From assembly GCF_010730055.1 (NCBI RefSeq), contig NZ_AP022575.1:2604001-2668000 (forward strand): a stretch of DNA of 64,000 nt, in the 5' to 3' direction. The first letter of the stretch is position 1. Each line of letters starts with the position of its first letter. The notes beneath the pieces are model-generated. The model did not search any database and was not told the DNA's origin. It was given only the letters and a program-made list of their open reading frames with translations. This stretch comes from Mycobacterium shinjukuense. GTDB lineage: Bacteria > Actinomycetota > Actinomycetes > Mycobacteriales > Mycobacteriaceae. Of the stretch, positions 1 to 9,351 are shown in pieces. Position numbers and translations under genes: made by a program.

Positions 1-1
1 A

Positions 2-481
2 TACGTGAACATGACGACGGTTTCGGCGTTGGCCGCCACCATGTTCCTGGGCGGCTGGCGGGCTCCCTGGCCGCTGAACATGTGGGCCGGGGCCAACACC
101 GGGTGGTGGCCGCTGCTGTGGTTCGTTGCCAAGGTGTGGGGTTTTCTGTTCTTCTATTTCTGGCTGCGCGCCACCCTGCCCCGGCTGCGTTACGACCAGT
201 TCATGGCGCTGGGCTGGAAATTGCTGATCCCGGTCTCGCTGGTGTGGATCATGATCGCGGCGGTCCTTCGCTCACTGCGCAACCAGGGCTACCCGCATTG
301 GACCGTGGCGCTGGTGATCAGCAGCACCGTCGTCGGCGCCGTGCTGGTGGCCACGCTGCGCAAGCCGATCAGCGCGCCCGCACCGCGGCGCCGTCCGCAG
401 CGTGCCGAGCAGCGTGAAACGCCTGAACCGGTATTCCCGACGCCGCCGCTGCCGGCGAGCAAGGAGGACGCGCGTGGCTAA
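2..481 (+). CDS. nuoH: NADH-quinone oxidoreductase subunit H, C-terminal part
   Basis: The gene enters from the left edge, so only about the last 159 residues are present, reading in frame from base 2. The protein is a membrane subunit of complex I that helps form the quinone site. What is visible: hydrophobic segments with the WLRATLPRLRYDQFMALGWK stretch typical of the NuoH C-terminus (a conserved cytoplasmic loop before the last helix), followed by a proline/arginine-rich tail as in other mycobacteria. The TAA stop overlaps the nuoI GTG start by 8 bases, consistent with translational coupling inside the nuo operon. Confidence 0.95.
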   Translation, partial: YVNMTTVSALAATMFLGGWRAPWPLNMWAGANTGWWPLLWFVAKVWGFLFFYFWLRATLPRLRYDQFMALGWKLLIPVSLVWIMIAAVLRSLRNQGYPHWTVALVISSTVVGAVLVATLRKPISAPAPRRRPQRAEQRETPEPVFPTPPLPASKEDARG

Positions 482-1100
482 CCCTGATCGTCCGGCTCTC
501 CCCCGCAAGCGGGCGGTCCCCCCACCTCGGGCCGTTTCCGGCCCGCATCGTCGCCGGACCAAGTTCTTGGACGCGGTGGCCGGATTCGGCGTCACGTTCG
601 CATCGATGTTCAAAAAAACGGTCACCGAGGAGTATCCGGAGAAGCCGGGCCCGGTGGCGCCGCGCTACCACGGCCGTCACCAACTCAACCGGTACCCGGA
701 CGGCCTGGAGAAATGCATCGGCTGCGAGTTGTGCGCCTGGGCCTGCCCGGCCGATGCGATCTATGTCGAGGGCGCAGACAACACCGACGAGCAGCGGTTT
801 TCGCCGGGCGAACGTTACGGCCGGGTGTACCAGATCAACTATCTACGCTGCATCGGTTGCGGTCTGTGCGTCGAGGCCTGCCCCACCCGCGCGCTGACGA
901 TGACCAACGACTACGAGATGGCCGACGACAACCGCGCGGACCTGATCTACGAGAAGGACCGGTTGCTGGCCCCGCTGCTGCCCGGGATGACCCCGCCGCC
1001 GCATCCGCGAGCCGCCGGTGCCACCGATAAGGACTACTACCTGGGCAACGTGACCGCCGAGGGCCTCCGCGAAAGCCGCACCGCGGGAGGTGCGCGGTGA
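474..1100 (+). CDS. nuoI: NADH-quinone oxidoreductase subunit I (2x 4Fe-4S ferredoxin)
   Basis: 208 residues from a GTG preceded by AAGGAGG at 461–467; the protein then begins VANPDRPALPRKRAV like mycobacterial NuoI. It carries two 4Fe-4S clusters in the peripheral arm of complex I and passes electrons towards quinone. Both ferredoxin motifs are visible: Cys81, 84, 87, 91 and Cys126, 129, 132, 136. The start overlaps the nuoH end by 8 bases and the stop overlaps nuoJ by 4 (GTGA). Codons 9–17 lie in a GC-rich repeat that recurs inside adnB and adnA. Confidence 0.97.
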   Translation: MANPDRPALPRKRAVPPPRAVSGPHRRRTKFLDAVAGFGVTFASMFKKTVTEEYPEKPGPVAPRYHGRHQLNRYPDGLEKCIGCELCAWACPADAIYVEGADNTDEQRFSPGERYGRVYQINYLRCIGCGLCVEACPTRALTMTNDYEMADDNRADLIYEKDRLLAPLLPGMTPPPHPRAAGATDKDYYLGNVTAEGLRESRTAGGAR

Positions 1101-1873
1101 TCGCGGCATTGGCCTCAGACACCATCGTGCGCACCTCCACGGGCGAAGCGGTCACCTTTTGGGTGCTGGGCACGGTCGCGCTGTTCGGCGCGCTCGGCGT
1201 GGTGCTGGCCGTCAACGCCGTCTACTCGGCGATGTATCTGGCGCTGACGATGATCATCCTGGCGGTGTTCTACCTGGTGCAGGACGCGCTGTTTCTCGGT
1301 GTCGTGCAGGTCGTCGTCTACACCGGCGCGGTGATGATGCTGTTCCTGTTCGTGCTGATGCTGATCGGCGTGGACTCGGCCGAATCCCTGAAGGAAACCC
1401 TGCGCGGTCAGCGGGTCGCCGCGGTGGTCACCGGTGTCGGGTTCGGCATGCTTTTGGTTGCGGCGATCGGCAATGTGGCCATCGGCGGCTTCGCCGGACT
1501 GACCGCCGCCAACGCCGGCGGCAATGTGGAGGGGTTGGCGGCCTTGATCTTCTCCCGCTATCTGTGGGCGTTCGAGTTGACCAGCGCGCTGCTGATCACC
1601 GCGGCGGTCGGGGCGATGATCCTGGCCCACCGCGAGCGGTTCGAGCGCCGCAAGACACAGCGGGAGCTTTCCCAGGAGCGCTTCCGTCCGGGCGCACACC
1701 CCACCCCGCTGCCCAACCCGGGTGTGTACGCGCGTCACAACGCGGTCGACGTCGCCGCGCTGCTGCCCGACGGCTCCTACTCGGCGTTGTCGGTCCCCCC
1801 GATACTGCGGACCCGCGGGGCGGACGGCCTGCAGACGCCCTCGCCCGAAGCCATCAAAGGCGGTGCGTCATGA
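1097..1873 (+). CDS. nuoJ: NADH-quinone oxidoreductase subunit J
   Basis: 258 residues, GTG start inside the GTGA overlap with nuoI. It is a small polytopic subunit of the complex I membrane arm. Several hydrophobic helices are visible, including LGVVQVVVYTGAVMMLFLFV, the conserved NuoJ helix containing a pi-bulge tyrosine, and a hydrophilic C-terminal extension of about 80 residues that is usual in actinobacteria. The stop overlaps nuoK by ATGA. Function follows from family and operon position. Confidence 0.96.
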   Translation: MIAALASDTIVRTSTGEAVTFWVLGTVALFGALGVVLAVNAVYSAMYLALTMIILAVFYLVQDALFLGVVQVVVYTGAVMMLFLFVLMLIGVDSAESLKETLRGQRVAAVVTGVGFGMLLVAAIGNVAIGGFAGLTAANAGGNVEGLAALIFSRYLWAFELTSALLITAAVGAMILAHRERFERRKTQRELSQERFRPGAHPTPLPNPGVYARHNAVDVAALLPDGSYSALSVPPILRTRGADGLQTPSPEAIKGGAS

Positions 1874-2169
1874 ATCCGGCCAACTACCTGTACCTTTCGG
1901 CGCTGCTGTTCACCATCGGGGCCTCCGGCGTGCTGCTGCGGCGCAACGCGATCGTGATGTTCATGTGCGTGGAGCTGATGCTCAACGCCGTCAACCTGGC
2001 GTTCGTCACCTTCGCGCGGATGCACGGTCATCTCGACGGACAGATGATCGCGTTCTTCACCATGGTGGTGGCCGCCTGCGAGGTCGTCGTCGGCTTGGCC
2101 ATCATCATGACGATTTTCCGTGCCCGCAAATCGGCGTCGGTGGACGACGCGAATCTACTCAAAGGCTAA
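1870..2169 (+). CDS. nuoK: NADH-quinone oxidoreductase subunit K
   Basis: 99 residues, the normal NuoK length. Three transmembrane helices are visible. Conserved acidic residues sit in the membrane (FMCVELMLNAVNLAF and AACEVVVGLAIIM), matching the glutamates that in NuoK belong to the proton channel. The ATG start overlaps the nuoJ stop (ATGA), and nuoL follows after 10 bases. Confidence 0.97.
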   Translation: MNPANYLYLSALLFTIGASGVLLRRNAIVMFMCVELMLNAVNLAFVTFARMHGHLDGQMIAFFTMVVAACEVVVGLAIIMTIFRARKSASVDDANLLKG

Positions 2170-2179
2170 GAACGCCAAG

Positions 2180-4066
2180 ATGACTCACTACACCTGGCTG
2201 CTCGTGGCGCTGCCGCTGGCGGGCGCCGCGGTGCTGCTGTTCGGCGGCAGACGCACCGACGCATTCGGCCACTGGCTGGGCTGCGCCGCGGCCCTCGCGC
2301 CTTTCGCCGTGGGCACGACGCTGCTCGCCGAGCTGCTCGGCCGGGGCGCGCAGGACCGGGTGATCCGCCAGACGGTGTTCAGCTGGATGCCCGTCGGCGG
2401 GCTGCACGTCGACTTCGGGTTGCAGATCGACCAGCTGTCGATGTGCTTCGTGTTGCTGATCACCGGGGTTGGCTCGCTGATCCACATCTACTCGGTCGCC
2501 TACATGGCCGAAGATCCGGACCGCCGCAGGTTTTTCGGCTACCTCAACCTGTTTTTGGCCGCGATGCTGCTGCTGGTGGTGGCCGACAACTACGTGTTGC
2601 TCTACGTCGGCTGGGAAGGTGTGGGCCTGGCGTCGTATCTGCTGATCGGTTTCTGGTACCACAAGCCGTCGGCGGCCACGGCGGCCAAGAAGGCGTTCGT
2701 GATGAACCGGGTCGGCGACGCCGGCCTGGCGCTGGGTATGTTCGTGATGTTCAGCACCTTCGGCAGCCTGTCCTTCGCCGAGGTGTTCGCCGGCGCGCCC
2801 GCGGCCGGCCGGGGTGTGTTGACCGCGATCGGGTTGCTGCTGCTGCTGGGTGCGTGCGCCAAGTCCGCGCAGGTTCCGCTGCAGGCGTGGTTGGGCGACG
2901 CGATGGAAGGCCCCACGCCGGTGTCCGCGCTGATCCACGCCGCCACCATGGTGACCGCCGGCGTGTATCTGATCGTGCGATCCAATCCGCTGTACAACCT
3001 GGCCCCGGACGCGCAGTTGGCCGTGGTCGTCGTCGGCGCCGCCACGTTGCTGCTCGGGGCGTTCATCGGCTGCGCCAAGGACGACATCAAGCGAGCGCTG
3101 GCGGCCTCCACGATGAGCCAGATCGGCTACATGGTGCTGGCCGCGGGCCTGGGCCCGGCCGGCTACGCGTTCGCGATCATGCATCTGCTCACGCACGGCT
3201 TCTTCAAGGCCGGGTTGTTCCTCGGCTCCGGCGCGGTGATCCACGCGATGGACGGCGAGCAGGACATGCGCCGCTACGGCGGCCTGCGCGCGGCCCTGCC
3301 GATCACCTTCGTCACCTTCGGGCTGGCGTATCTGGCGATCATCGGTGTGCCGCCGTTCGCGGGCTTTTTCTCCAAGGACGCCATCATCGAGGCGGCGCTG
3401 GCAGCTGGCGGCAGCCGGGGTTACCTGCTGGGCGGGGCGGCGCTGTTGGGCGCTGGGATCACCGCGTTCTACATGACCCGGGTGATGCTGATGACTTTCT
3501 CCGGCGAAAAGCGTTGGGCCCCAGGTTCGCATCCGCACGAGGCGCCGGCACTGATGACGTGGCCGATGATCCTGCTGGCCGTTGGTTCGGTGTTGTCGGG
3601 AGGCCTGTTCGCGGTCGGCGACACCTTGCAGCGCTGGCTCGAGCCGGTGGTCGGGGCGCACGAGGAAACCGCTCATGCGTTCCCGGCCTGGGTTGCCACC
3701 ACGCTGGCGTTGAGCGTGGTCGCCGTCGGTATCGCGGTGGCCTACCGGATGTACGGCGTTGCGCCCATCCCAAGGGTGGCCCCGGTTCAGGTCTCGGCGC
3801 TGACGACGGCGGCACGCGCCGACGCCTACGGCGATGCGTTCAACGAGGAGGTGTTCATGCGCCCTGGCGCGCAACTGACCAACGCGGTGGTCGCGGTCGA
3901 CAACGCGGGGGTGGACGGCTCGGTCAACGCGCTGGCGGCTTTGGTGAGTTCGACGTCGAACCGCCTGCGGCGACTGCAAACCGGCTTCGCCCGCAACTAC
4001 GCGTTGTCGATGCTGGTCGGCGCGGCCCTGGTGGTCGCGGCGCTGTTGGCGGTGAACCTGTGGTGA
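2180..4066 (+). CDS. nuoL: NADH-quinone oxidoreductase subunit L (antiporter-like)
   Basis: 628 residues, close to the usual 630. It is the distal proton-pumping subunit of complex I. The Mrp-type antiporter core is recognisable: GWEGVGLASYLLIGFW near residues 150–165 (essential glutamate), an AKSAQVPLQAWLGDAMEGPTPVSALIHAATMV block, and KRALAASTMSQIGYM. A C-terminal amphipathic helix region and last membrane anchor follow, as expected for NuoL rather than NuoM or NuoN. ATG at 2180 was chosen because upstream in-frame codons lie within nuoK. The stop overlaps the nuoM GTG. Confidence 0.97.
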   Translation: MTHYTWLLVALPLAGAAVLLFGGRRTDAFGHWLGCAAALAPFAVGTTLLAELLGRGAQDRVIRQTVFSWMPVGGLHVDFGLQIDQLSMCFVLLITGVGSLIHIYSVAYMAEDPDRRRFFGYLNLFLAAMLLLVVADNYVLLYVGWEGVGLASYLLIGFWYHKPSAATAAKKAFVMNRVGDAGLALGMFVMFSTFGSLSFAEVFAGAPAAGRGVLTAIGLLLLLGACAKSAQVPLQAWLGDAMEGPTPVSALIHAATMVTAGVYLIVRSNPLYNLAPDAQLAVVVVGAATLLLGAFIGCAKDDIKRALAASTMSQIGYMVLAAGLGPAGYAFAIMHLLTHGFFKAGLFLGSGAVIHAMDGEQDMRRYGGLRAALPITFVTFGLAYLAIIGVPPFAGFFSKDAIIEAALAAGGSRGYLLGGAALLGAGITAFYMTRVMLMTFSGEKRWAPGSHPHEAPALMTWPMILLAVGSVLSGGLFAVGDTLQRWLEPVVGAHEETAHAFPAWVATTLALSVVAVGIAVAYRMYGVAPIPRVAPVQVSALTTAARADAYGDAFNEEVFMRPGAQLTNAVVAVDNAGVDGSVNALAALVSSTSNRLRRLQTGFARNYALSMLVGAALVVAALLAVNLW

Positions 4067-5643
4067 ACTTCAACGTGCCGTGGCTGAGCGTGCTGTGGCT
4101 GGTGCCGCTGGCGGGGTCGGTGCTGATCATCCTGCTGCGCCCTCGGTGGCGCCAGCTCGCCAAGTGGACGGGCCTGGCGGTCAGCGTCTTGACGTTGGCG
4201 GTGTCGATCGTCATCGCGACCGGCTTCCAACCCGGCGGAGAGCGCTACCAATTCGTCGAAAAGCACTCGTGGATACCGGCTTTCGGCGCCGGCTACACCC
4301 TGGGGGTGGACGGCATCGCGATGGTGCTGGTGCTGCTGACCACGGTCCTGGTTCCGCTGCTGCTGGTGGCCGGCTGGAACGACGGAGGTGGCGAACGCAC
4401 CCGGGGGGTACACGCCTACGTCGCGCTGACGCTGGCCATCGAGTCGATGGTGCTGGTCTCGGTGATCGCGTTGGATGTGTTGCTGTTCTACGTGTTCTTC
4501 GAGGCCATGCTCATCCCGATGTACTTCCTCATCGGCGGCTTCGGCCAGGGTCCCGGGCGGTCGCGCGCCGCGGTGAAGTTCTTGCTGTACAACCTGTTCG
4601 GCGGGCTGATCATGCTGGCGGCGGTGATCGGGTTGTATGTGGTCACCGCACGGCACGGTGCCGGCACCTTCGACTTCCGCGACATCGTGGCCGGCGTGCA
4701 GGCGGGCCGCTACGGCACCGACCCGACGGTGTTCAAGGCGCTGTTCGGTGGGTTCATGTTCGCGTTCGCCGTCAAGGCCCCGCTGTGGCCGTTTCACCGT
4801 TGGTTGCCGGACGCCGCGGTCGAATCCACGCCCGCGACCGCGGTGTTGATGATGGCGGTCATGGACAAGGTCGGCACCTTCGGCATGCTGCGCTACTGCC
4901 TGCAGCTATTTCCTGACGCCTCAACGTATTTCCGTCCGCTGGTCGTCACGTTGGCCATCATCGGAGTGGTCTACGGCGCGATCGTGGCCATCGGTCAAAC
5001 CGACATGATGCGCCTGATCGCCTACACCTCGATCTCGCACTTCGGGTTCATCATCGCGGGCATCTTCGTCATGACCACGCCGGGGCAGAGCGGGTCGACG
5101 CTCTACATGCTCAACCATGGGCTGTCGACGGCGGCGGTGTTCCTGATCGCCGGCTTCCTGATCGCCCGGCGCGGCAGCCGGGCGATCGCCGACTACGGCG
5201 GCGTGCAGAAGGTGGCCCCGGTGCTGGCCGGTACCTTCATGGTGGCGGCCATGGCCACCCTGTCGCTGCCCGGCCTGGCGCCGTTTATCAGCGAATTCCT
5301 GGTTCTGCTAGGCACTTTCAACCGCTACTGGCTGGCGGCGGCCTTCGGTGTGAGCGCGCTGGTGCTCTCGGCGATCTACATGCTGTGGCTCTACCAGCGC
5401 GTGATGACCGGGCCGGTGGCCAAAGGCAACGAACGCATCGGTGACCTGGTGGGTCGCGAGATGGTCGTGGTGGCACCGCTGATCGCGCTGCTGCTCGTGC
5501 TGGGCCTCTACCCCAAACCGGTGCTCGACCTGATCAACCCGGCCGTCGAGCACACGATGACCACCATCGGCCAGCACGATCCCGCGCCCCGCGTGCCCTT
5601 GGGTGCGGGCGCACCCCGGACAGCCGAAGGACCGCGCCCATGA
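4063..5643 (+). CDS. nuoM: NADH-quinone oxidoreductase subunit M (antiporter-like)
   Basis: 526 residues from a GTG that shares GTGA with the nuoL stop; the start VNFNVPWLSVLWLVPLAG matches mycobacterial NuoM. It is the second antiporter-like proton channel of complex I. Visible motifs are FFEAMLIPMYFLIGGFGQG (essential glutamate), VKAPLWPFHRWLPDA (lysine and histidine of the channel) and MRLIAYTSISHFGFI. The stop overlaps the nuoN ATG by 4 bases. Confidence 0.97.
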   Translation: MNFNVPWLSVLWLVPLAGSVLIILLRPRWRQLAKWTGLAVSVLTLAVSIVIATGFQPGGERYQFVEKHSWIPAFGAGYTLGVDGIAMVLVLLTTVLVPLLLVAGWNDGGGERTRGVHAYVALTLAIESMVLVSVIALDVLLFYVFFEAMLIPMYFLIGGFGQGPGRSRAAVKFLLYNLFGGLIMLAAVIGLYVVTARHGAGTFDFRDIVAGVQAGRYGTDPTVFKALFGGFMFAFAVKAPLWPFHRWLPDAAVESTPATAVLMMAVMDKVGTFGMLRYCLQLFPDASTYFRPLVVTLAIIGVVYGAIVAIGQTDMMRLIAYTSISHFGFIIAGIFVMTTPGQSGSTLYMLNHGLSTAAVFLIAGFLIARRGSRAIADYGGVQKVAPVLAGTFMVAAMATLSLPGLAPFISEFLVLLGTFNRYWLAAAFGVSALVLSAIYMLWLYQRVMTGPVAKGNERIGDLVGREMVVVAPLIALLLVLGLYPKPVLDLINPAVEHTMTTIGQHDPAPRVPLGAGAPRTAEGPRP

Positions 5644-7220
5644 TCCTGCCCACCCCCAGCGTGGAGTATTTCCTGCTGTGCCCGATGCTCATCGTCTTCG
5701 CGGTCGCGGTGCTCGGCGTCGTGTTGGAGGCGTTCCTGCCGCGCCGGTGGCGATACGGCGCCCAGGTGACCCTCGCCCTCGGCGGATCGGTGGCCGCTTT
5801 CATCGCGGTCGTCGTGGTGGCCACGTCGATTCCGGCGTCCGGTCGCCGCGCGGTGCTCGGATCGATAGCCGTGGACCGGCCGACGTTGTTCCTGCAAGGC
5901 ACCCTGTTGCTGGTGGCCGTGATGGCGGTCGTCTTCATGGCCGAGCGCAGCGCCCGCGGCCGGGTTGGCGCCTTGAGCACGGTCGGCGCCGGGCACGGGC
6001 TGGATGCCTTCACCCCCCAGGCCTCGGCGGTCCCCGGCAGCGAGGCCGAGCGCGAGGCCGAACGGGCCGGTGCATCCCAGACCGAACTCTTCCCGCTCGC
6101 CATGCTCGCCGTCGGCGGCATGATGGTGTTCCCCGCCTCCAACGACCTGCTGACGATGTTCGTCGCGCTGGAGGTGTTGTCGCTGCCGCTGTATTTGATG
6201 TGCGGGCTGGCCCGGCACCGCCGCCTGCTGTCGCAGGAATCGGCGATGAAGTACTTTCTGCTGGGCGCGTTCTCGTCGGCGTTTTTCCTCTACGGTGTGG
6301 CGTTGCTGTACGGCGCCACCGGCACCCTGACCCTGAGCGGCATCCGGGATTCGCTGTCGGCCCACGGCGACACCTCGCTGGCGTTGGTCGGGGTGGCGCT
6401 GCTGTCGGTGGGCCTGCTGTTCAAGGTCGGGGCGGTCCCGTTTCACTCCTGGATTCCCGACGTCTACCAGGGCGCACCCACGCCGATCACCGGGTTCATG
6501 GCCGCGGCCACCAAGGTGGCGGCGTTCGGTGCGCTGCTGCGCGTGGTCGACGTGGCGCTGCCGCCGCTGCACGATCGGTGGCGGCCGGTGCTGTGGGCGA
6601 TCGCGATCCTGACCATGGCGGTGGGCACCATCACCGCGGTGAACCAGACCGACGTCAAACGGATGCTGGCCTACTCGTCGGTGGCGCACGTTGGCTTCAT
6701 CCTCACCGGTGTGATCGCCGACAACCCCGCGGGCCTGTCGGCGACGTTGTTTTATCTGGTCGCCTACAGCTTTTCCACGGTGGGCGCCTTCGCCATCGTG
6801 GGTCTGATCCGCAACCCCGACGGGGTCGAGGACGCCGACCTGTCCCACTGGGCCGGGCTAGGTCAGCGCTCACCCATCGTGGGCGTCATGCTGTCGATGT
6901 TTCTCCTGGCCTTCGCCGGCATCCCGCTCACGAGTGGATTCATCAGCAAATTCGCGGTGTTCAACGCCGCCGCGTCGGGCGGCGCGGTGCCGCTGGTCGT
7001 CATCGGTGTGATCGCGAGCGGGGTGGCCGCCTATTTCTACGTCCGGGTGATCGTGTTGATGTTCTTCACCGAGGGCTCCGCCGACACCCCGCAGGTGATG
7101 GCACCCGGTGTGCTCAGCAAGGCCGCCATCGCGGTGTGCGCCGCCGTCACCGTTGTGCTGGGCATCGTTCCACAGCCGGTGCTCGATCTGGCCGAGCGCG
7201 CCGCGCAACTGGTGCACTGA
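5640..7220 (+). CDS. nuoN: NADH-quinone oxidoreductase subunit N (antiporter-like)
   Basis: 526 residues, ATG start in an ATGA overlap with nuoM. Last gene of the nuo operon. The antiporter core shows MFVALEVLSLPLYLMCGLAR, FKVGAVPFHSWIPDVYQGAPTPITGFMA and KRMLAYSSVAHVGFI. A long hydrophilic loop near residues 95–140 (GALSTVGAGHGLDAFTP and beyond) is typical of mycobacterial NuoN. The last 440 bases (6,781–7,220) reappear with a few substitutions at 15,800–16,239, marking one end of a segmental duplication. Confidence 0.97.
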   Translation: MILPTPSVEYFLLCPMLIVFAVAVLGVVLEAFLPRRWRYGAQVTLALGGSVAAFIAVVVVATSIPASGRRAVLGSIAVDRPTLFLQGTLLLVAVMAVVFMAERSARGRVGALSTVGAGHGLDAFTPQASAVPGSEAEREAERAGASQTELFPLAMLAVGGMMVFPASNDLLTMFVALEVLSLPLYLMCGLARHRRLLSQESAMKYFLLGAFSSAFFLYGVALLYGATGTLTLSGIRDSLSAHGDTSLALVGVALLSVGLLFKVGAVPFHSWIPDVYQGAPTPITGFMAAATKVAAFGALLRVVDVALPPLHDRWRPVLWAIAILTMAVGTITAVNQTDVKRMLAYSSVAHVGFILTGVIADNPAGLSATLFYLVAYSFSTVGAFAIVGLIRNPDGVEDADLSHWAGLGQRSPIVGVMLSMFLLAFAGIPLTSGFISKFAVFNAAASGGAVPLVVIGVIASGVAAYFYVRVIVLMFFTEGSADTPQVMAPGVLSKAAIAVCAAVTVVLGIVPQPVLDLAERAAQLVH

Positions 7221-7242
7221 CTCGATTGCTCCGCTTCGCTAA

Positions 7243-7554
7243 GGCTAAGTGGTCAGGCTCGTAAGTTCGTCGGGGTCGGAACCAGGGTGGCCCCGCGTGT
7301 CGCGGCTTTTGGCGAGCCGGTGGGCAAGGTGGACGTTCCCTGTTGCCTCGCCCGCCTCACGCGTTCCGGTGCGGCAGGCATATGCGATGTGCCCGCCTAC
7401 GAGCGGCAACCGTGGCTGTCGCTTGGAGGCGGGCACTTTGTATGCCGGCGGTACCGGGTACACGTGGGGCAGATGAGGAAGGTGCGACGCCTGGAGCGGC
7501 CTGTCAGAACGCCGAGACCCCCAACGAACTTACGAGCGAGACCACTAAGCTGCG
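7243..7554. repeat. Inverted-repeat-bounded non-coding cassette between nuoN and PPE53
   Basis: The 340-base gap between nuoN and the convergent PPE53 gene is bounded by imperfect inverted repeats of about 32 bases. The left copy is 7,243–7,276 and the right is 7,523–7,554. They share GCTCGTAAGTTCGT exactly and AGTGGTC a few bases away. The PPE stop codon begins just outside the right repeat. No convincing gene is seen inside. The layout resembles a small non-autonomous (MITE-like) insertion, but no target-site duplication is evident and no transposase is present, so this remains an inference. Confidence 0.5.
7389..7436 (+). terminator. Strong two-tier hairpin downstream of nuoN
   Basis: A perfect 10-bp outer stem, GTGCCCGCCT at 7,389–7,398 pairing with AGGCGGGCAC at 7,427–7,436, encloses a second near-perfect stem (AGCGGCA with TGTCGCT). 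It is followed on the plus strand by TTTG only, so it is a weak match to a canonical intrinsic terminator. It lies 170 bases past nuoN and could end the nuo transcript, or could be a structured element of the surrounding cassette. Confidence 0.45.
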
Positions 7555-7560
7555 GCTAAG

Positions 7561-9351
7561 CTACGGCTGGCCGAAGAACCCCGACTGTTCGTCGCCCTTG
7601 TTAAAGCCGCCCGAGCTATTTGTGCCCGAGTTTGCGATGCCTGTGTTCAGGTTGCCCGAATTTCCAAAGCCGATGTTCTGGATGCCCGTGTTTCCGAAAC
7701 CGACGGTGCCCGAACCCACGTTATTAATACCGACGTTGAAACCGGCGACACTGGTGTTATTGATACCCACTTGAACGTCGCCCGTATTTCCGAAGCCTGC
7801 GGACGAATTTCCCGAGTTAAAGAAGCCCGAGGTATTGGTGCCGTTGTTGCCGAAGCCCGAGCTTGCTACAGATTGGTCGACCGAGCTGCCAAAACCCGTG
7901 TTGAAGTTCCCGGAGCTGAAGGCGCCCGTGTTGATCAATCCCGAGTTGCCCCAGCCCGTGTTGACCACACCTGAGTTCCCGAAGCCCATGTTTACGGAGC
8001 CGGCGTTCCCGACACCGAAGTTCTCCGTGCCCGCATTCCCGAAGCCGACGTTGTACAAGCCCGTATTCCCGAACCCCACGTTGTAGGAACCCATGTTTCC
8101 GGAGCCCATGTTGTGAGTCCCGGCGTTTCCCGAGCCCGTGTTGTGGTTGCCCGCGTTCCAGAAGCCGGTGTTGACGCCGCCCCCGTTCGAGAAGCCAAAG
8201 TTGCCGTCGCCCGAGTTAAAAAAGCCCACATTGTTGTTGCCGGAATTGAAGAAGCCAAAGTTATTGTTGCCTGAGTTCCCGAACCCGATATTCCCGATGC
8301 CTGTGTTCAGCGCGCCGATGCCGACCTGGTTGTCGCCGGTGAGCCCGAAGCCCACGTTGTTATTGCCCAGGTTCCCGAAGCCAACGTTCCCCTGGCCGCG
8401 GTTGCCGAAACCCACGTTGTCTGAGCCATGGTTTCCGCTGCCCAAGTTGAAGGAGCCGAGGTTCCCGCTGCCGAAGTTAAAGCTACCGATATTACCGCTG
8501 CCTAGGTTTCCGTTCCCGGCATTGCCATTGCCGATGTTTCCGTTGCCCAAGTTCCCACTGCCCAGGTTGATCCTGCCCGAGTTTCCGCTGCCCAGGTTTG
8601 TACTGCCGCTGTTACCGTTACCGAAATTAGTGTTACCGACGTTTCCACTGCCCAGGTTGGCATTGCCGATGTTTCCGTTGCCCAAGTTTGCGTTGCCATT
8701 GTTTCCACTGCCCAAGTTGGTGTCGCCGGTATTTCCACTGCCCAGGTTGTTATTGCCGGTGTTCCCGATGCCCAGGTTCCCCACGCCGGTATTGCCTAGG
8801 ACCGAAGCGACCTGACCCAACCCCGGCAACCCCTGCAGCAACTGCTGCCAGGACGGCAACGCCGCCGCCGCCGCCGACGCCCCACCGTGATAGCCCACCA
8901 TCGCGGCCACATCGGCGGCCCACATCTGCTCATACAGCGCCTCAGCGGCCGCAATCGCCGGCGCGTTCTGCCCAAACAGATTCGTCAACACCAACCGCAC
9001 CAACGCATTCCGATTGGCCGCCACCACCACCGGCGGAACCGTCGCCGCCCGCGCGGCCTCAAACGCAGCCGCCACCGCCTTGGCCTGCGCCGCCGCCCCC
9101 GCTGCCCGCGCCGCCGCCGCGCTCAACCACCCCGCATACGGCGCCGCCGCCGCCGCCATCGCCGCCGCCGCCGGCCCCTGCCACGCCTGACCGGCCAACC
9201 CCGAGGTCACCGACGCAAACGACGACGCCGCCAACCCCAACTCATCAGCCAACCCACCCCAGGCCGCCGCCGCCGTCAACATCGGCGCCGACCCCGCACC
9301 GGTAAACATCCGCAACGAATTAACCTCCGGCGGCAACACCGAGTAATTCAC
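7561..9351 (-). CDS. PPE53: PPE family protein, MPTR subgroup (PPE53-like)
   Basis: 596 residues from a GTG with AAGGA upstream (start VNYSVLPPEVNSLRMF). An N-terminal PPE domain of about 180 residues has the Pro-Pro-Glu motif at 7–9 and a WQG motif near residue 55. The rest is major polymorphic tandem repeats of the NxGxGNxG type, ending SGFFGQP. The C-terminal half (SSVDQSV, SGFFNSGN, then GDVQVGINN) matches M. tuberculosis PPE53 as remembered, and the position directly after nuoN agrees. PPE-MPTR proteins are thought to be type VII-secreted surface proteins; individual function is unknown. Its upstream and repeat regions differ from the other three PPE genes here, marking it as the ancestral copy. 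Confidence 0.9.
   Translation of the reverse strand: MNYSVLPPEVNSLRMFTGAGSAPMLTAAAAWGGLADELGLAASSFASVTSGLAGQAWQGPAAAAMAAAAAPYAGWLSAAAARAAGAAAQAKAVAAAFEAARAATVPPVVVAANRNALVRLVLTNLFGQNAPAIAAAEALYEQMWAADVAAMVGYHGGASAAAAALPSWQQLLQGLPGLGQVASVLGNTGVGNLGIGNTGNNNLGSGNTGDTNLGSGNNGNANLGNGNIGNANLGSGNVGNTNFGNGNSGSTNLGSGNSGRINLGSGNLGNGNIGNGNAGNGNLGSGNIGSFNFGSGNLGSFNLGSGNHGSDNVGFGNRGQGNVGFGNLGNNNVGFGLTGDNQVGIGALNTGIGNIGFGNSGNNNFGFFNSGNNNVGFFNSGDGNFGFSNGGGVNTGFWNAGNHNTGSGNAGTHNMGSGNMGSYNVGFGNTGLYNVGFGNAGTENFGVGNAGSVNMGFGNSGVVNTGWGNSGLINTGAFSSGNFNTGFGSSVDQSVASSGFGNNGTNTSGFFNSGNSSAGFGNTGDVQVGINNTSVAGFNVGINNVGSGTVGFGNTGIQNIGFGNSGNLNTGIANSGTNSSGGFNKGDEQSGFFGQP

Noticed and set aside
2159..3979. 606-codon minus-strand frame opposite nuoL
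   Set aside because: Shadow frame rich in His, Arg and Gln with no recognisable domain; nuoL on the plus strand is certain.
7389..7436. Hairpin considered as a riboswitch or tRNA-like gene
   Set aside because: The stem lengths and loops do not match tRNA, and no downstream plus-strand gene exists for a riboswitch to control.
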